Shown: positions 48,180 to 61,931 of the stretch, one piece after another | Layout: every line of letters begins with the position of its first letter | Numbering within the stretch: position 1 is the stretch's first letter | Origin: Osedax frankpressi | Taxonomy: Eukaryota; Annelida; Polychaeta; Sabellida; Siboglinidae | DNA: 64,000 bases | NCBI GenBank assembly: GCA_964035775.1 | Contig: OZ038313.1 | Coordinates: 42,593,364-42,657,363 of the forward strand | Reading direction: 5' to 3' | The notes under the pieces: model-generated | Told to the model about the DNA's origin: nothing | What the model saw: only the letters and a program-made list of their open reading frames with translations | The model's database searches: none | Made by a program: the position numbers and the translations under genes

Positions 48180-51100
48180 TCACTTACTCTCACACTAGTA
48201 TTACCTTATTAATCAAATACTTCTCCTACTCTCACACTAGTATTACCTTATTAATCAAATACTTCTCTTACTCTCACACTAGTATTACCTTATTAATCAA
48301 ATACTTCACTTACTCTCACACTAGTATTACCTTATTAATCAAATACTTCTCCTACTCTCACACTAGTATTACCTTATTAATTAAATACTTCACTTACTCT
48401 CACACTAGTATTACTTTATTAATCAAATACTTCACTTACTCTCACACTAGTATTACCTTATTAATTAAATACTTCACTTACTCTCACACTAGTATTACCT
48501 TATTAATCAAATACTTCACTTACTCTCACACTAGTATTACCTTATTAATCAAATACTTCACTTACTCTCACACTAGTATTACCTTATTAATCAAATACTT
48601 CACTTACTCTCACACTAGTATTACCTTATTAATCAAATACTTCACTTACTCTCACACTAGTATTACCTTATTAATCAAATACTTCACTTACTCTCACACT
48701 AGTATTACCTTATTAATCAAATACTTCACTTACTCTCACACTAGTATTACCTTATTAATCAAATACTTCACTTACTCTCACACTAGTATTACCTTATTAA
48801 TCAAATACTTCACTTACTCTCACACTAGTATTACCTTATTAATTAAATACTTCACTTACTCTCACACTAGTATTACCTTATTAATCAAATACTTCTCCTA
48901 CTCTCACACTAGTATTACCTTATTAATCAAATACTTCTCCTACTCTCACACTAGTATTACCTTATTAATCAAATACTTCTCCTACTCTCACACTAGTATT
49001 ACCTTATTAATCAAATACTTCACTTACTCTCACACTAGTATTACCTTATTAATCAAATACTTCTCTTACTCTCACACTAGTATTACCTTATTAATCAAAT
49101 ACTTCTCCTACTCTCACACTAGTATTACCTTATTAATCAAATACTTCTCTTACTCTCACACTAGTATTACCTTATTAATCAAATACTTCACTTACTCTCA
49201 CACTAGTATTACCTTATTAATCAAATACTTCACTTACTCTCACACTAGTATTACCTTATTAATCAAATACTTCACTTACTCTCACACTAGTATTACCTTA
49301 TTAATCAAATACTTCTCCTACTCTCACACTAGTATTACCTTATTAATCAAATACTTCACTTACTCTCACACTAGTATTACCTTATTAATCAAATACTTCA
49401 CTTACTCTCACACTAGTATTACCTTATTAATCAAATACTTCACTTACTCTCACACTAGTATTACCTTATTAATCAAATACTTCACTTACTCTCACACTAG
49501 TATTACCTTATTAATCAAATACTTCTCCTACTCTCACATTAGTATTACCTTATTAATCAAATACTTCACTTACTCTCACACTAGTATTACCTTATTAATC
49601 AAATACTTCACTTACTCTCACACTAGTATTACCTTATTAATCAAATACTTCTCCTACTCTCACACTAGTATTACCTTATTAATCAAATACTTCACTTACT
49701 CTCACACTAGTATTACCTTATTAATCAAATACTTCACTTACTCTCACACTAGTATTACCTTATTAATTAAATACTTCTCCTACTCTCACACTAGTATTAC
49801 CTTATTAATCAAATACTTCTCCTACTCTCACACTAGTATTACCTTATTAATCAAATAATTCACTTACTCTCACACTAGTATTACCTTATTAATCAAATAC
49901 TTCACTTACTCTCACACTAGTATTACCTTATTAATCAAATACTTCACTTACTCTCACACTAGTATTACCTTATTAATCAAATACTTCTCCTACTCACACA
50001 CTAGTATTACCTTATTAATCAAATACTTCTCCTACTCTCACACTAGTATTACCTTATTAATCAAATACTTCACTTACTCTCACACTAGTATTACCTTATT
50101 AATCAAATACTTCTCCTACTCTCACACTAGTATTACCTTATTAATCAAATACTTCACTTACTCTCACACTAGTATTACCTTATTAATCAAATACTTCTCC
50201 TACTCTCACACTAGTATTACCTTATTAATCAAATACTTCACTTACTCTCACACTAGTATTACCTTATTAATCAAATACTTCTCCTACTCTCACACTAGTA
50301 TTACCTTATTAATCAAATACTTCACTTACTCTCACACTAGTATTACCTTATTAATCAAATACTTCACTTACTCTCACACTAGTATTACCTTATTAATCAA
50401 ATACTTCACTTACTCTCACACTAGTATTACCTTATTAATCAAATACTTCTCCTACTCTCACACTAGTATTACCTTATTAATCAAATACTTCTTATACTCT
50501 CACACTAGTATTACCTTATTAATCAAATACTTCACTTACTCTCACACTAGTATTACCTTATTAATCAAATACTTCTCCTACTCTCACACTAGTATTACCT
50601 TATTAATCAAATACTTCACTTACTCTCATACTAGTATTACCTTATTAATCAAATACTTCTCCTACTCTCACACTAGTATTACCTTATTAATCAAATACTT
50701 CTCCTACTCTCACACTAGTATTACCTTATTAATTAAATACTTCACTTACTCTCACACTAGTATTACCTTATTAATCAAATACTTCTCCTACTCTCACACT
50801 AGTATTACCTTATTAATCAAATACTTCACTTACTCTCACACTAGTATTACCTTATTAATCAAATACTTCTCCTACTCTCACACTAGTATTACCTTATTAA
50901 TCAAATACTTCTCCTACTCTCACACTAGTATTACCTTATTAATCAAATACTTCACTTACTCTCACACTAGTATTACCTTATTAATCAAATACTTCTCCTA
51001 CTCTCACACTAGTATTACCTTATTAATCAAATACTTCTCCTACTCTCACACTAGTATTACCTTATTAATCAAATACTTCACTTACTCTCACACTAGTATT

Positions 51101-54100
51101 ACCTTATTAATCAAATACTTCTCCTACTCTCACACTAGTATTACCTTATTAATCAAATACTTCACTTACTCTCACACTAGTATTACCTTATTAATTAAAT
51201 ACTTCTCCTACTCTCACACTAGTATTACCTTATTAATTCAATACTTCACCTACTCTCACACTAGTATTACCTTATTAATCAAATACTTCTCCTACTCTCA
51301 CACTAGTATTACCTTATTAATTCAATACTTCACCTACTCTCACACTAGTATTACCTTATTAATTAAATACTTCACTTACTCTCACACTAGTATTACCTTA
51401 TTAATCAAATACTTCTCCTACTCTCACACTAGTATTACCTTATTAATCAAATACTTCACTTACTCTCACACTAGTATTACCTTATTAATCAAATACTTCT
51501 CCTACTCTCACACTAGTATTACCTTATTAATCAAATACTTCACTTACTCTCACACTAGTATTACCTTATTAATCAAATACTTCTCCTACTCTCACACTAG
51601 TATTACCTTATTAATCAAATACTTCACTTACTCTCACACTAGTATTACCTTATTAATCAAATACTTCTCCTACTCTCACACTAGTATTACCTTATTAATC
51701 AAATACTTCTCCTACTCTCACACTAGTATTACCTTATTAATTAAATACTTCACTTACTCTCACACTAGTATTACCTTATTAATCAAATACTTCTCCTACT
51801 CTCACACTAGTATTACCTTATTAATTAAATACTTCACTTACTCTCACACTAGTATTACCTTATTAATCAAATACTTCACTTACTCTCACACTAGTATTAC
51901 CTTATTAATCAAATACTTCACTTACTCTCACACTAGTATTACCTTATTAATTAAATACTTCTCTTACTCTCACACTAGTATTACCTTATTAATCAAATAC
52001 TTCTCCTACTCTCACACTAGTATTACCTTATTAATCAAATACTTCTCCTACTCTCACATTAGTATTACCTTATTAATCAAATACTTCACCTACTCTCACA
52101 CTAGTATTACCTTATTAATCAAATACTTCACTTACTCTCACACTAGTATTACCTTATTAATCAAATACTTCTCCTACTCTCACACTAGTATTACCTTATT
52201 AATCAAATACTTCACTTACTCTCACACTAGTATTACCTTATTAATCAAATACTTCACTTACTCTCACACTAGTATTACCTTATTAATCAAATACTTCACC
52301 TACTCTCACACTAGTATTACCTTATTAATCAAATACTTCACCTACTCTCACACTAGTATTACCTTATTAATCAAATACTTCACTTACTCTCACACTAGTA
52401 TTACCTTATTAATCAAATACTTCACTTACTCTCACACTAGCATTACCTTATTAATCAAATACTTCACTTACTCTCACACTAGTATTACCTTATTAATCAA
52501 ATACTTCACTTACTCTCACACTAGTATTACCTTATTAATCAAATACTTCACTTACTCTCACACTAGTATTACCTTATTAATCAAATACTTCTCCTACTCT
52601 CACACTAGTATTACCTTATTAATCAAATACTTCACTTACTCTCACACTAGTATTACCTTATTAATCAAATACTTCACTTACTCTCACACTAGTATTACCT
52701 TATTAATCAAATACTTCACTTACTCTCACACTAGTATTACCTTATTAATTAAATACTTCTCTTACTCTCACACTAGTATTACCTTATTAATCAAATACTT
52801 CACTTACTCTCACACTAGTATTACCTTATTAATCAAATACTTCACTTACTCTCACACTAGTATTACCTTATTAATCAAATACTTCTCCTACTCTCACACT
52901 AGTATTACCTTATTAATCAAATACTTCACTTACTCTCACACTAGTATTACCTTATTAATCAAATACTTCTCCTACTCTCACACTAGTATTACCTTATTAA
53001 TTAAATACTTCACTTACTCTCACACTAGTATTACCTTATTAATCAAATACTTCTCCTACTCTCACACTAGTATTACCTTATTAATCAAATACTTTACTTA
53101 CTCTCACACTAGTATTACCTTATTAATCAAATACTTCTCCTACTCTCACACTAGTATTACCTTATTAATCAAATACTTCTCCTACTCTCACACTAGTATT
53201 ACCTTATTAATCAAATACTTCAACTACTCTCACACTAGTATTACCTTATTAATCAAATACTTCACTTACTCTCACACTAGTATTACCTTATTAATCAAAT
53301 ACTTCTCCTACTCTCACACTAGTATTACCTTATTAATCAAATACTTCTCCTACTCTCACACTAGTATTACCTTATTAATCAAATACTTCACTTACTCTCA
53401 CACTAGTATTACCTTATTAATCAAATACTTCACTTACTCTCACACTAGTATTACCTTATTAATCAAATACTTCACTTACTCTCACACTAGTATTACCTTA
53501 TTAATCAAATACTTCACTTACTCTCACACTATTATTACCTTATTAATCAAATACTTCTCCTACTCTCACACTAGTATTACCTTATTAATCAAATACTTCA
53601 CTTACTCTCACACTAGTATTACCTTATTAATCAAATACTTCACTTACTCTCACACTAGTATTACCTTATTAATCAAATACTTCACTTACTCTCACACTAG
53701 TATTACCTTATTAATCAAATACTTCACTTACTCTCACACTAGTATTACCTTATTAATCAAATACTTCTCCTACTCTCACACTAGTATTACCTTATTAATC
53801 AAATACTTCACTTACTCTCACACTAGTATTACCTTATTAATCAAATACTTCTCTTACTCTCACACTAGATTTACCTTATTAATTAAATACTTCACTTACT
53901 CTCACACTAGTATTACCTTATTAATCAAATACTTCTCCTACTCTCACACTAGTATTACCTTATTAATCAAATACTTCACTTACTCTCACACTAGTATTAC
54001 CTTATTAATCAAATACTTCTCCTACTCTCACACTAGTATTACCTTATTAATCAAATACTTCTCCTACTCTCACACTAGTATTACCTTATTAATCAAATAC

Positions 54101-54140
54101 TTCTCCTACTCTCACACTAGTATTACCTTATTAATTAAAT
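48180..54140. repeat. ~6-kb array of a 42-bp unit in RIMBP intron, about 142 copies
   Basis: The unit contains CACTAGTATTACCTTATTAA and AAATACTT, then either CACTTACTCT (variant A) or CTCCTACTCT (variant B). Apart from this two-state site and a C/T at AAT(C/T)AAA, copies are nearly identical. A and B copies are intermixed irregularly. The array occupies almost the whole intron between the exons at 54,199 and 48,015. On the sense (minus) strand each A copy holds GAGAGTAAGTGAAG, with a perfect GTAAGT. Confidence 0.98.
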
Positions 54141-54198
54141 ACTCACCAAATACAGAGATCACACTATGTGCATTTTTTTTCCAAATCTAAATCTTCAC

Positions 54199-54515
54199 AA
54201 ACTACCAACAATGCTTCCTCCTCCTGACCTCCTCCTGACCCCGCAATACATCGCGACATGTTTCACTAACGTATTGCGTACGTCGGGATAACAGTAACGA
54301 TCTCTCGGTTCCACTTTGGTTTGCTGCGAAGTCGAAGGGGAACGTTCAACGGGCGAATGGTCGACGGGAGTAGCGGGCGTAACGGTGATGGCCGCATTAG
54401 AAGCGCATTTAGCCTCTTCCGACTGGTGGTGAACCTTGCGAGGAGATAGCGTTCGTTGCCTCGGCGACGGAGATCGAGTTAACGGAATGGGAGCGCTGAG
54501 TTTCGCGGAGTTCTT
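54199..54515 (-). CDS. RIMBP: RIMBP exon, basic Ser/Pro linker
   Basis: A minus-strand GC-rich island with a long open frame: KNSAKLSAPIPLTRSPSPRQ, RTLSPRKVHHQSEEAKCASN, then AITVTPATPVDHSPVERSPS, ending near RDRYCYPDVRNTLVKHVAMY and CGVRRRSGGGSIVGS. It lies between FN3-3 and SH3-II, where RIM-BPs have a Ser/Pro-rich linker. The acceptor chosen (TTTCACGTCACCTCAG) and a GTGAAG donor give phases 0 and 2 that match both neighbours. The frame is open about 30 codons further 5', so the left border is uncertain, and the donor is not strong. Confidence 0.65.
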
Positions 54516-54790
54516 CTGAGGTGACGTGAAAGCGTTGGAGTAAGAAACAGGTACGACGCGATGGCCGATGATATAACGAATGTTGCATCTCGGTAAGTTT
54601 TGCAGTTACAAGTTAAGGACTGGGAAAGTGGGAGGCGAGTTAACGGTAACGTGACGACTGTAGGTTTCTAGGAATAAGTATGGAGAAGTTACGTTGGCAG
54701 GAGATAGATTTTATGGTTACGTCATGAGAAGGATAATCGAAGATTGCGTAATGTTATAATTCGTAAAGAACTAAATATGACCTTTATTAC

Positions 54791-54868
54791 TTTATTGTTA
54801 TCTGTATCTTCTTCTTCTTCTACAATATCTGAAAGTTCACTGTTGCTGCTAGCTTGATCTTCAGAAGG
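54791..54868 (-). CDS. RIMBP: RIMBP exon, acidic SDIVEEEE linker
   Basis: Acceptor GACCTTGACAG, phase 0. It encodes PSEDQASSNSELSDIVEEEE, DTDNNK. The S-D-I-x-E-V/x-E-E-E-E motif after FN3-3 is conserved in RIM-BPs. Two in-frame donors are possible: GTAATA (exon end 54,791) or GTCATA (54,782, three residues longer). Confidence 0.75.
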
Positions 54869-55160
54869 CTGTCAAGGTCAAAGGTGATAACTAAACATTA
54901 ATAAATAGTTTGAATACAAAAGTAAATAAGATAATATTAAAAGAAATTTTGAATTAAATTTCTTGATATGTTCTTGTAAATATTAAATAAATACAATGTA
55001 CGTTTTTGTATTTGTTTAAATTTCACTAGTGAAATTATATAAGAAACATATAAACAATTAATTAATCTTTTTAACTTGGAGCTTATATCGAATCAATTAT
55101 TACAACTAGGATATCACAATAAGACATGAACATCTTTTTAACTTTGTTTTAATACATACT
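54869..55160. other. RIMBP intron, unique part
   Basis: AT-rich sequence before the 23-bp array; nothing recognised. Confidence 0.5.
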
Positions 55161-55164
55161 TGAT

Positions 55165-57545
55165 CAGAATCTTGATCTCTAATTCTTAATCTAGTTTTGA
55201 TCTAATTCTTAATCTAGTTTTGATCTAATTCTTAATCTATATTTGATCTAATTCTTAATCTAGTTTTGATCTAATTCTTAATCTAGTTTTGATCTATTTC
55301 TTAATCTATATTTGATCTAACTCTTAATCTATATTTGATCTAAATCTTAATATATATTTGATCTAACTCTTAATATATATTTGATCTAACTCTTAATCTA
55401 TATTTGATCTAATTCTTAATCTAGTTTTGATCTAAATCTTAATCTAGTTTTGATCTAATTCTTAATCTAGTTTTGATCTAATTCTTAATCTAGTTTTGAT
55501 CTATTTCTTAATCTATATTTGATCTAACTCTTAATCTATATTTGATCTAAATCTTAATATATATTTGATCTAACTCTTAATCTATATTTGATCTAATTCT
55601 TAATCTAGTTTTGATCTAAATCTTAATCTAGTTTTGATCTAATTCTTAATCTATATTTGATCTAACTCTTAATCTATATTTGATCTAAATCTTAATATAT
55701 ATTTGATCTAAATCTTAATCTAGTTTTGATCTAATTCTTAATATAGTTTTGATCTAAATCTTAATCTATATTTGATCTAATTCTAAATCTATATTTGATC
55801 TAATTCTTAATCTAGTTTTGATCTAAATCTTAATCTATATTTGATCTAATTCTTAATCTATATTTGATCTAATTCTTACTCTAGTTTTGATCTAAATCTT
55901 AATCTACATTTGATCTAATTCTTAATCTATATTTGATCTAATTCTTAATCTATATTTGATCTAATTCTTAATCTAGTTTTGATCTAAATCTTAATCTATA
56001 TTTGATGTAATTCTAAATCTATATTTGATCTAATTCTTACTCTAGTTTTGATCTAAATCTTAATCTACATTTGATCTAATTCTTAATCTATATTTGATCT
56101 AATTCTTAATCTAGTTTTGATCTAATTCTTAATCTATATTTGATCTAAATCTTAATCTACATTTGATCTAATTCTTAATCTATATTTGATCTAATTCTTA
56201 ATCTATATTTGATCTAATTCTTAATCTAGTTTTGATCTAATTCTTAATCTAGTTTTGATCTAATTCTTAATCTATATTTGATCTAATTCTTAATCTAGTT
56301 TTGATCTAATTCTTAATCTAGTTTTGATATAATTCTTAATCTATATTTATTCTAATTCTTAATCTAGTTTTGATCTAATTCTTAATCTAGTTTTGATCTA
56401 ATTCTTAATCTAGTTTTGATCTAATTCTTAATCTAGTTTTGATATAATTCTTAATCTATATTTATTCTAATTCTTAATCTATATTTGATCTAATTCTTAA
56501 TCTAGTTTTGATCTAATTCTTAATCTAGTTTTGATCTAACTCTTAATCTAGTTTTGATCTAATTCTTAATCTAGTTTTGATCTAATTCTTAATCTAGTTT
56601 TGATCTAATTCTTAATCTAGTTTTGATATAATTCTTAATCTATATTTATTCTAATTCTTAATCTAGTTTTGATCTAATTCTTAATCTTGTTTTGATCTAA
56701 TTCTTAATCTAGTTTTGATCTAATTCTTAATCTAGTTTTGATCTAATTCTTAATCTAGTTTTGATATAATTCTTAATCTATATTTATTCTAATTCTTAAT
56801 CTAGTTTTGATCTAATTCTTAATCTTGTTTTGATCTAATTCTTAATCTAGTTTTGATCTAATTCTTAATCTAGTTTTGATATAATTCTTAATCTATATTT
56901 ATTCTAACTCTTAATCTAGTTTTGATCTAATTCTTAATCTAGTTTTGATATAATTCTTAATCTATATTTATTCTAATTCTTAATCTATATTTGATCTAAA
57001 TCTTAATCTATATTTGATGTAATTCTAAATCTATATTTGATCTAATTCTTAATCTAGTTTTGATCTAAATCTTAATCTATATTTGATGTAATTCTAAATC
57101 TATATTTGATCTAATTCTTACTCTAGTTTTGATCTAAATCTTAATCTACATTTGATCTAATTCTTAATCTATATTTGATCTAATTCTTAATCTAGTTTTG
57201 ATCTAATTCTTAATCTATATTTGATCTAAATCTTAATCTACATTTGATCTAATTCTTAATCTATATTTGATCTAATTCTTAATCTAGTTTTGATCTAATT
57301 CTTAATCTATATTTGATCTAATTCTTAATCTAGTTTTGATCTAAATCTTAATCTAGTTTTGATCTAATTCTTAATCTATATTTGATCTAATTCTTAATCT
57401 ATATTTGATCTAATTCTTAATCTATATTTGATCTAATTCTTAATCTATATTTGATCTAATTCTTAATCTATATTTGATCTACTTCTTAATCTATATTTGA
57501 TCTAATTCTTAATCTAGTTTTGATCTAATTCTTAATCTATTCTCT
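55165..57545. repeat. ~2.4-kb array of a 23-bp unit in RIMBP intron, about 103 copies
   Basis: The unit contains TTTTGATCTAATTCTTAATC, preceded by TAG or, in the second main type, with ATATTTGATC replacing AGTTTTGATC. Blocks of the two types recur (for example about 56,320-56,480, 56,620-56,800 and 56,760-56,960), indicating duplication of five-to-eight-unit segments. Confidence 0.97.
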
Positions 57546-57860
57546 ATCAAAACTTTACATGAGTTTTGTCTAACTTTACTCATGGATTTATGTGGAGATG
57601 AATGCATGCTCGACTCAACTGTAACCGAAATCGCTGGTTGCACGTGTTTAATAACGTGACATGTGTTCTTATGCGAACCCCCTGGTAACTGCGAGAGTGG
57701 GCGTCGTTATAACGGCGTGACGTGAGGATATGAGGTAGGGCGTGGGGTAGGGCAGGGGGTAGCATTGATAATGTTATAGTAGTGTACTCCATAGTGAAAT
57801 AGCGAGACTGTTGTTAAGGAGTAAATAACAGAGATAGCGTAAAGTAGACGAGTCCATTAC

Positions 57861-57973
57861 CTTGTTGGTGATGGAACCTATTGTCACAGAAGAGATAGCC
57901 CTCTGTTGTGGGCGTGGTTCAGATTTCTTCAATTTATGTATGATAGAAATGCCATGTTCAATTTCTTGAATCA
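57861..57973 (-). CDS. RIMBP: RIMBP exon after FN3-3
   Basis: An excellent acceptor (TTTCTCTCTCTCCTGCAG) and an AAG|GTAATG donor; phase 1 in, 0 out. It encodes IQEIEHGISIIHKLKKSEPR, PQQRAISSVTIGSITNK. No domain; a hydrophilic linker. Its required entry phase (1) does not match the best donor of the preceding exon at 61,932 (phase 0), so an exon between them is probably missing. Confidence 0.8.
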
Positions 57974-58029
57974 CTGCAGGAGAGAGAGAAACCTAGTGGA
58001 AGAAATTGGAGTTATGGAAGAGAATTATT

Positions 58030-61000
58030 AAAGTAATATATTGAAAGGTAGTTATTGAAATGGAGTTATTGAAATGGAGTTATTGAAAGAGAGTTATTGA
58101 AATAGAATTATTATAGTTGACTATTTAGAGGGGAGTTATTGAATTAAAGATATTGAAAGGGAGTTATTGAAATGGAGTTATTGAAGAGGAGTTATTGAAA
58201 TGGAGTTATTGAAGAGGAGTTATTGAAATGGAGTTATTAAAAGGGAGTTATTGAAATATAGTTATTATAGTTAATATATATAAAGGTAGTTATTTAAAGG
58301 GAGTTATTGAAGATTGTTATTGAAAGGGAGTTATTGAAGAAAGTTATTAAAAGGGAGTTATTGAATGGGAGTTATTGAAGATAGTTATTGAAAGGGAGTT
58401 ATTGAAGATAGTTATTGATAGGGAGTTATTGAAAGGGAGTTATTGAAAGGGAGTTATTGAAGATAGTTATTGAAAGGGAGTTATTGAAGATAGTTATTGA
58501 AAGGGAGTTATTGAAGATAGTTATTGATAGGGAGTTATTGAAGATAGTTATTCAAAGGGAGTTATAGAAGATAGTTATTGAAAGGGAGTTATTGAAGATA
58601 GTTATTGAAAGGGAGTTATTGAAGATAGTTATGGAAAGGGAGTTATTGAAGATATTTATTGAAAGGGAGTTATTGAAGATAGTTATTCAAAGGGAGTTAT
58701 AGAAGATAGTTATTGAAAGGGAGTTATTGAAGATAGTTATTGAAAGGGAGTTATTGAAGATAGTTATGGAAAGGGAGTTATTGAAGATATTTATTGAAAG
58801 GGAGTTATTGAAGATAGTTATTGAAAGGGAGTTATTGAAGATAGTTATTGAAAGGGAGTTATTGAAGATAGTTATTGAAAGGGAATTATTGATGATAGTT
58901 ATTGAAAGGGAGTTATTGAAGAAAGTTATTAAAAGGGAGTTATTGAATGGGAGTTATTGAAGATAGTTATTGAAAGGGAGTTATTGAAGATAGTTATTGA
59001 TAGGGAGTTATTGAAAGGGAGTTATAGAAAGGGAGTTATTGAAGATAGTTATTGAAAGGGAGTTATTGAAGATAGTTATTGAAAGGGAGTTATTGAAGAT
59101 AGTTATTGATAGGGAGTTATTGAAGATAGTTATTGAAAGGGAGTTATTGAAGATAGTTATTGAAAGGGAGTTATTGAAGATAGTTATTGAAGATAGTTAT
59201 TAAAAGGGAGTTATTGAAAGGGAGTTATTGAAAGGGAGTTATTGAAGATAGTTATTGAAAGGGAGTTATTGAAGATAGTTATTGATAGGGAGTTATTGAA
59301 GATAGTTATTGAAAGGGAATTATTGAAGATAGTTATTGAAAGGGAGTTATTGAAGATAGTTATTGAAAGGGAGTTATTGAAGACAGTTATTGAAAGGGAG
59401 TTATTGAAGATAGTTATTGAAAGTGAGTTATTGAAAGGGAGTTATTGAAGACAGTTATTGAAAGGGAGTTATTGAAGATAGTTATTGAAAGTGAGTTATT
59501 GAAAGGGATTTATTGAAGATAGTTATTGAAAGGGAGTTATTGAAGATAGTTATTGAAAGGGAGTTATTGAAGATAGTTATTGAAAGGGAGTTATTGAAGA
59601 TAGTTATTAAAAGGGAGTTATTGAAAGGGAGTTATTGAAAGGGAATTATTGAAAGGGAGTTATTGAAGATAGTTATTGAAAGGGAGTTATTGAAGATAGT
59701 TATTGATAGGGAATTATTGAAGATAATTATTGAAAGGGAGTTATTGAAGATAGTTATTGAAAGGGAGTTATTGAAGATAGTTATTAAAAGGGAGTTATTG
59801 AAAGGGAGTTATTGAAGATAGTTATTGAAAGGGAGTTATTGAAGATAGTTATTGAAAGTGAGTTATTGAAAGGGAGTTATTGAAGATAGTTATTGAAAGG
59901 GAGTTATTGAAGACAGTTATTGAAAGGGATTTATTGAAGATAGTTATTGAAAGGGAGTTATTGAAGATAGTTATTGATAGGGAGTTATTGAAGCTAGTTA
60001 TTGAAAGGGATTTATTGAAGATAGTTATTGAAAGGGAATTATTGAAGATAGTTATTGAAAGGGAGTTATTGAAGATAGTTATTGAAAGGGAGTTATTGAA
60101 GATAGTTATTGATAGGGAGTTATTGAAGATAGTTATTGAAAGGGAATTATTGAAGATAATTATTGAAAGGGAGTTATTGAAGATAGTTATTGAAAGGGAG
60201 TTATTGAAGATAGTTATTAAAAGGGAGTTATTGAAAGGGAGTTATTGAAGATAGTTATTGAAAGGGAGTTATTGAAGATAGTTATTGAAAGTGAGTTATT
60301 GAAAGGGAGTTATTGAAGATAGTTATTGAAAGGGAGTTATTGAAGATAGTTATTGATAGGGAGTTATTGAAGATAGTTATTGAAAGGGAATTATTGAAGA
60401 TAGTTATTGAAAGGGAGTTATTGAAGATAGTTATTGAAAGTGAGTTATTGAAAGGGATTTATTGAAGATAGTTATTGAAAGGGAGTTATTGAAGATAGTT
60501 ATTGAAAGGGAGTTATTGAAGATAGTTATTGAAAGGGAGTTATTGAAGATAGTTATTAAAAGGGAGTTATTGAAAGGGAGTTATTGAAAGGGAATTATTG
60601 AAAGGGAGTTATTGAAGATAGTTATTGAAAGGGAGTTATTGAAGATAGTTATTGATAGGGAGTTATTGAAGATAGTTATTGAAAGGGAATTATTGAAGAT
60701 AATTATTGAAAGGGAGTTATTGAAGATAGTTATTGAAAGGGAGTTATTGAAGATAGTTATTAAAAGGGAGTTATTGAAAGGGAGTTATTGAAGATAGTTA
60801 TTGAAAGGGAGTTATTGAAGATAGTTATTGAAAGTGAGTTATTGAAAGGGAGTTATTGAAGATAGTTATTGAAAGGGAGTTATTGAAGACAGTTATTGAA
60901 AGGGATTTATTGAAGATAGTTATTGAAAGGGAGTTATTGAAGATAGTTATTGATAGGGAGTTATTGAAGCTAGTTATTGAAAGGGATTTATTGAAGATAG

Positions 61001-61570
61001 TTATTGAAAGGGAATTATTGAAGATAGTTATTGAAAGGGAGTTATTGAAGATAGTTATTGAAAGGGAGTTATTGAAGATAGTTATTGATAGGGAGTTATT
61101 GAAGATAGTTATTGAAAGGGAATTATTGAAGATAATTATTGAAAGGGAGTTATTGAAGATAGTTATTGAAAGGGAGTTATTGAAGATAGTTATTAAAAGG
61201 GAGTTATTGAAAGGGAGTTATTGAAGATAGTTATTGAAAGGGAGTTATTGAAGATAGTTATTGAAAGTGAGTTATTGAAAGGGAGTTATTGAAGATAGTT
61301 ATTGAAAGGGAGTTATTGAAGATAGTTATTGATAGGGAGTTATTGAAGATAGTTATTGAAAGGGAATTATTGAAGATAGTTATTGAAAGGGAGTTATTGA
61401 AGATAGTTATTGAAAGGGAGTTATTGAAGACAGTTATTGAAAGGGAGTTATTGAAGATAGTTATTGAAAGTGAGTTATTGAAAGGGAGTTATTGAAGATA
61501 GTTATTGAAAGGGAGTTATTAAAGATAGTTATTGAAAGTGAGTTATTGAAAGTGAGTTATTGAAGCAAAG
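58030..61570. repeat. ~3.5-kb array of a 27-bp unit in RIMBP intron, about 130 copies
   Basis: Each unit is two related half-repeats, TTATTGAAAGGGAG (14 bp) and TTATTGAAGATAG (13 bp). Since 27 bp is nine codons, the plus strand shows spurious frames of repeating KIVIERELL. A ~950-976-bp block (about 59,480-60,430) is duplicated in tandem (about 60,430-61,400). The left end (58,030-58,400) is more diverged. Confidence 0.97.
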
Positions 61571-61931
61571 TTGTAATTCAAAAGATAATGTTAACAATAA
61601 ATGATATTTGATATAAATATTTGTCTAATATTGTAATCACCTATTACAACATTATTTCATCATATTATATCCATTATATTACATCATATTCATCACTATA
61701 TCCCCGTATGGTACCAACTCTCTATGACATCATCGCGACCACTCCCATATGAAGTCACACGACCCCGTATGAAGTCAGTTTACGTTCTGTATTTACATCC
61801 TTATCCTATGAAATCACTAAATCCATACTTCAAAGCATTCACCATATTTCTCACATACTACATCGATTACGCCGTTACCATGACAACTACTTATGATGTC
61901 ACATTCCGCATGTTCTTATTTCATCAGTAAC
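61571..61931. other. RIMBP intron, unique part next to FN3-3
   Basis: Contains two to three diverged CCGTATGAAGTCA/CCATATGAAGTCACACGA copies near 61,740-61,780. Open frames here on the plus strand are chance. A small missing exon could lie here, but none with phases 0 and 1 was found. Confidence 0.4.

Noticed and set aside
58727-61495. Frames of KIVIERELL repeats that look coiled-coil-like
   Set aside because: Nine-codon DNA repeat inside a RIMBP intron on the opposite strand; no splice or family support.
61724-61930. 68-residue plus-strand frame
   Set aside because: Partly antisense to the FN3-3 exon border and partly a diverged TATGAAGTCA repeat; no independent support.
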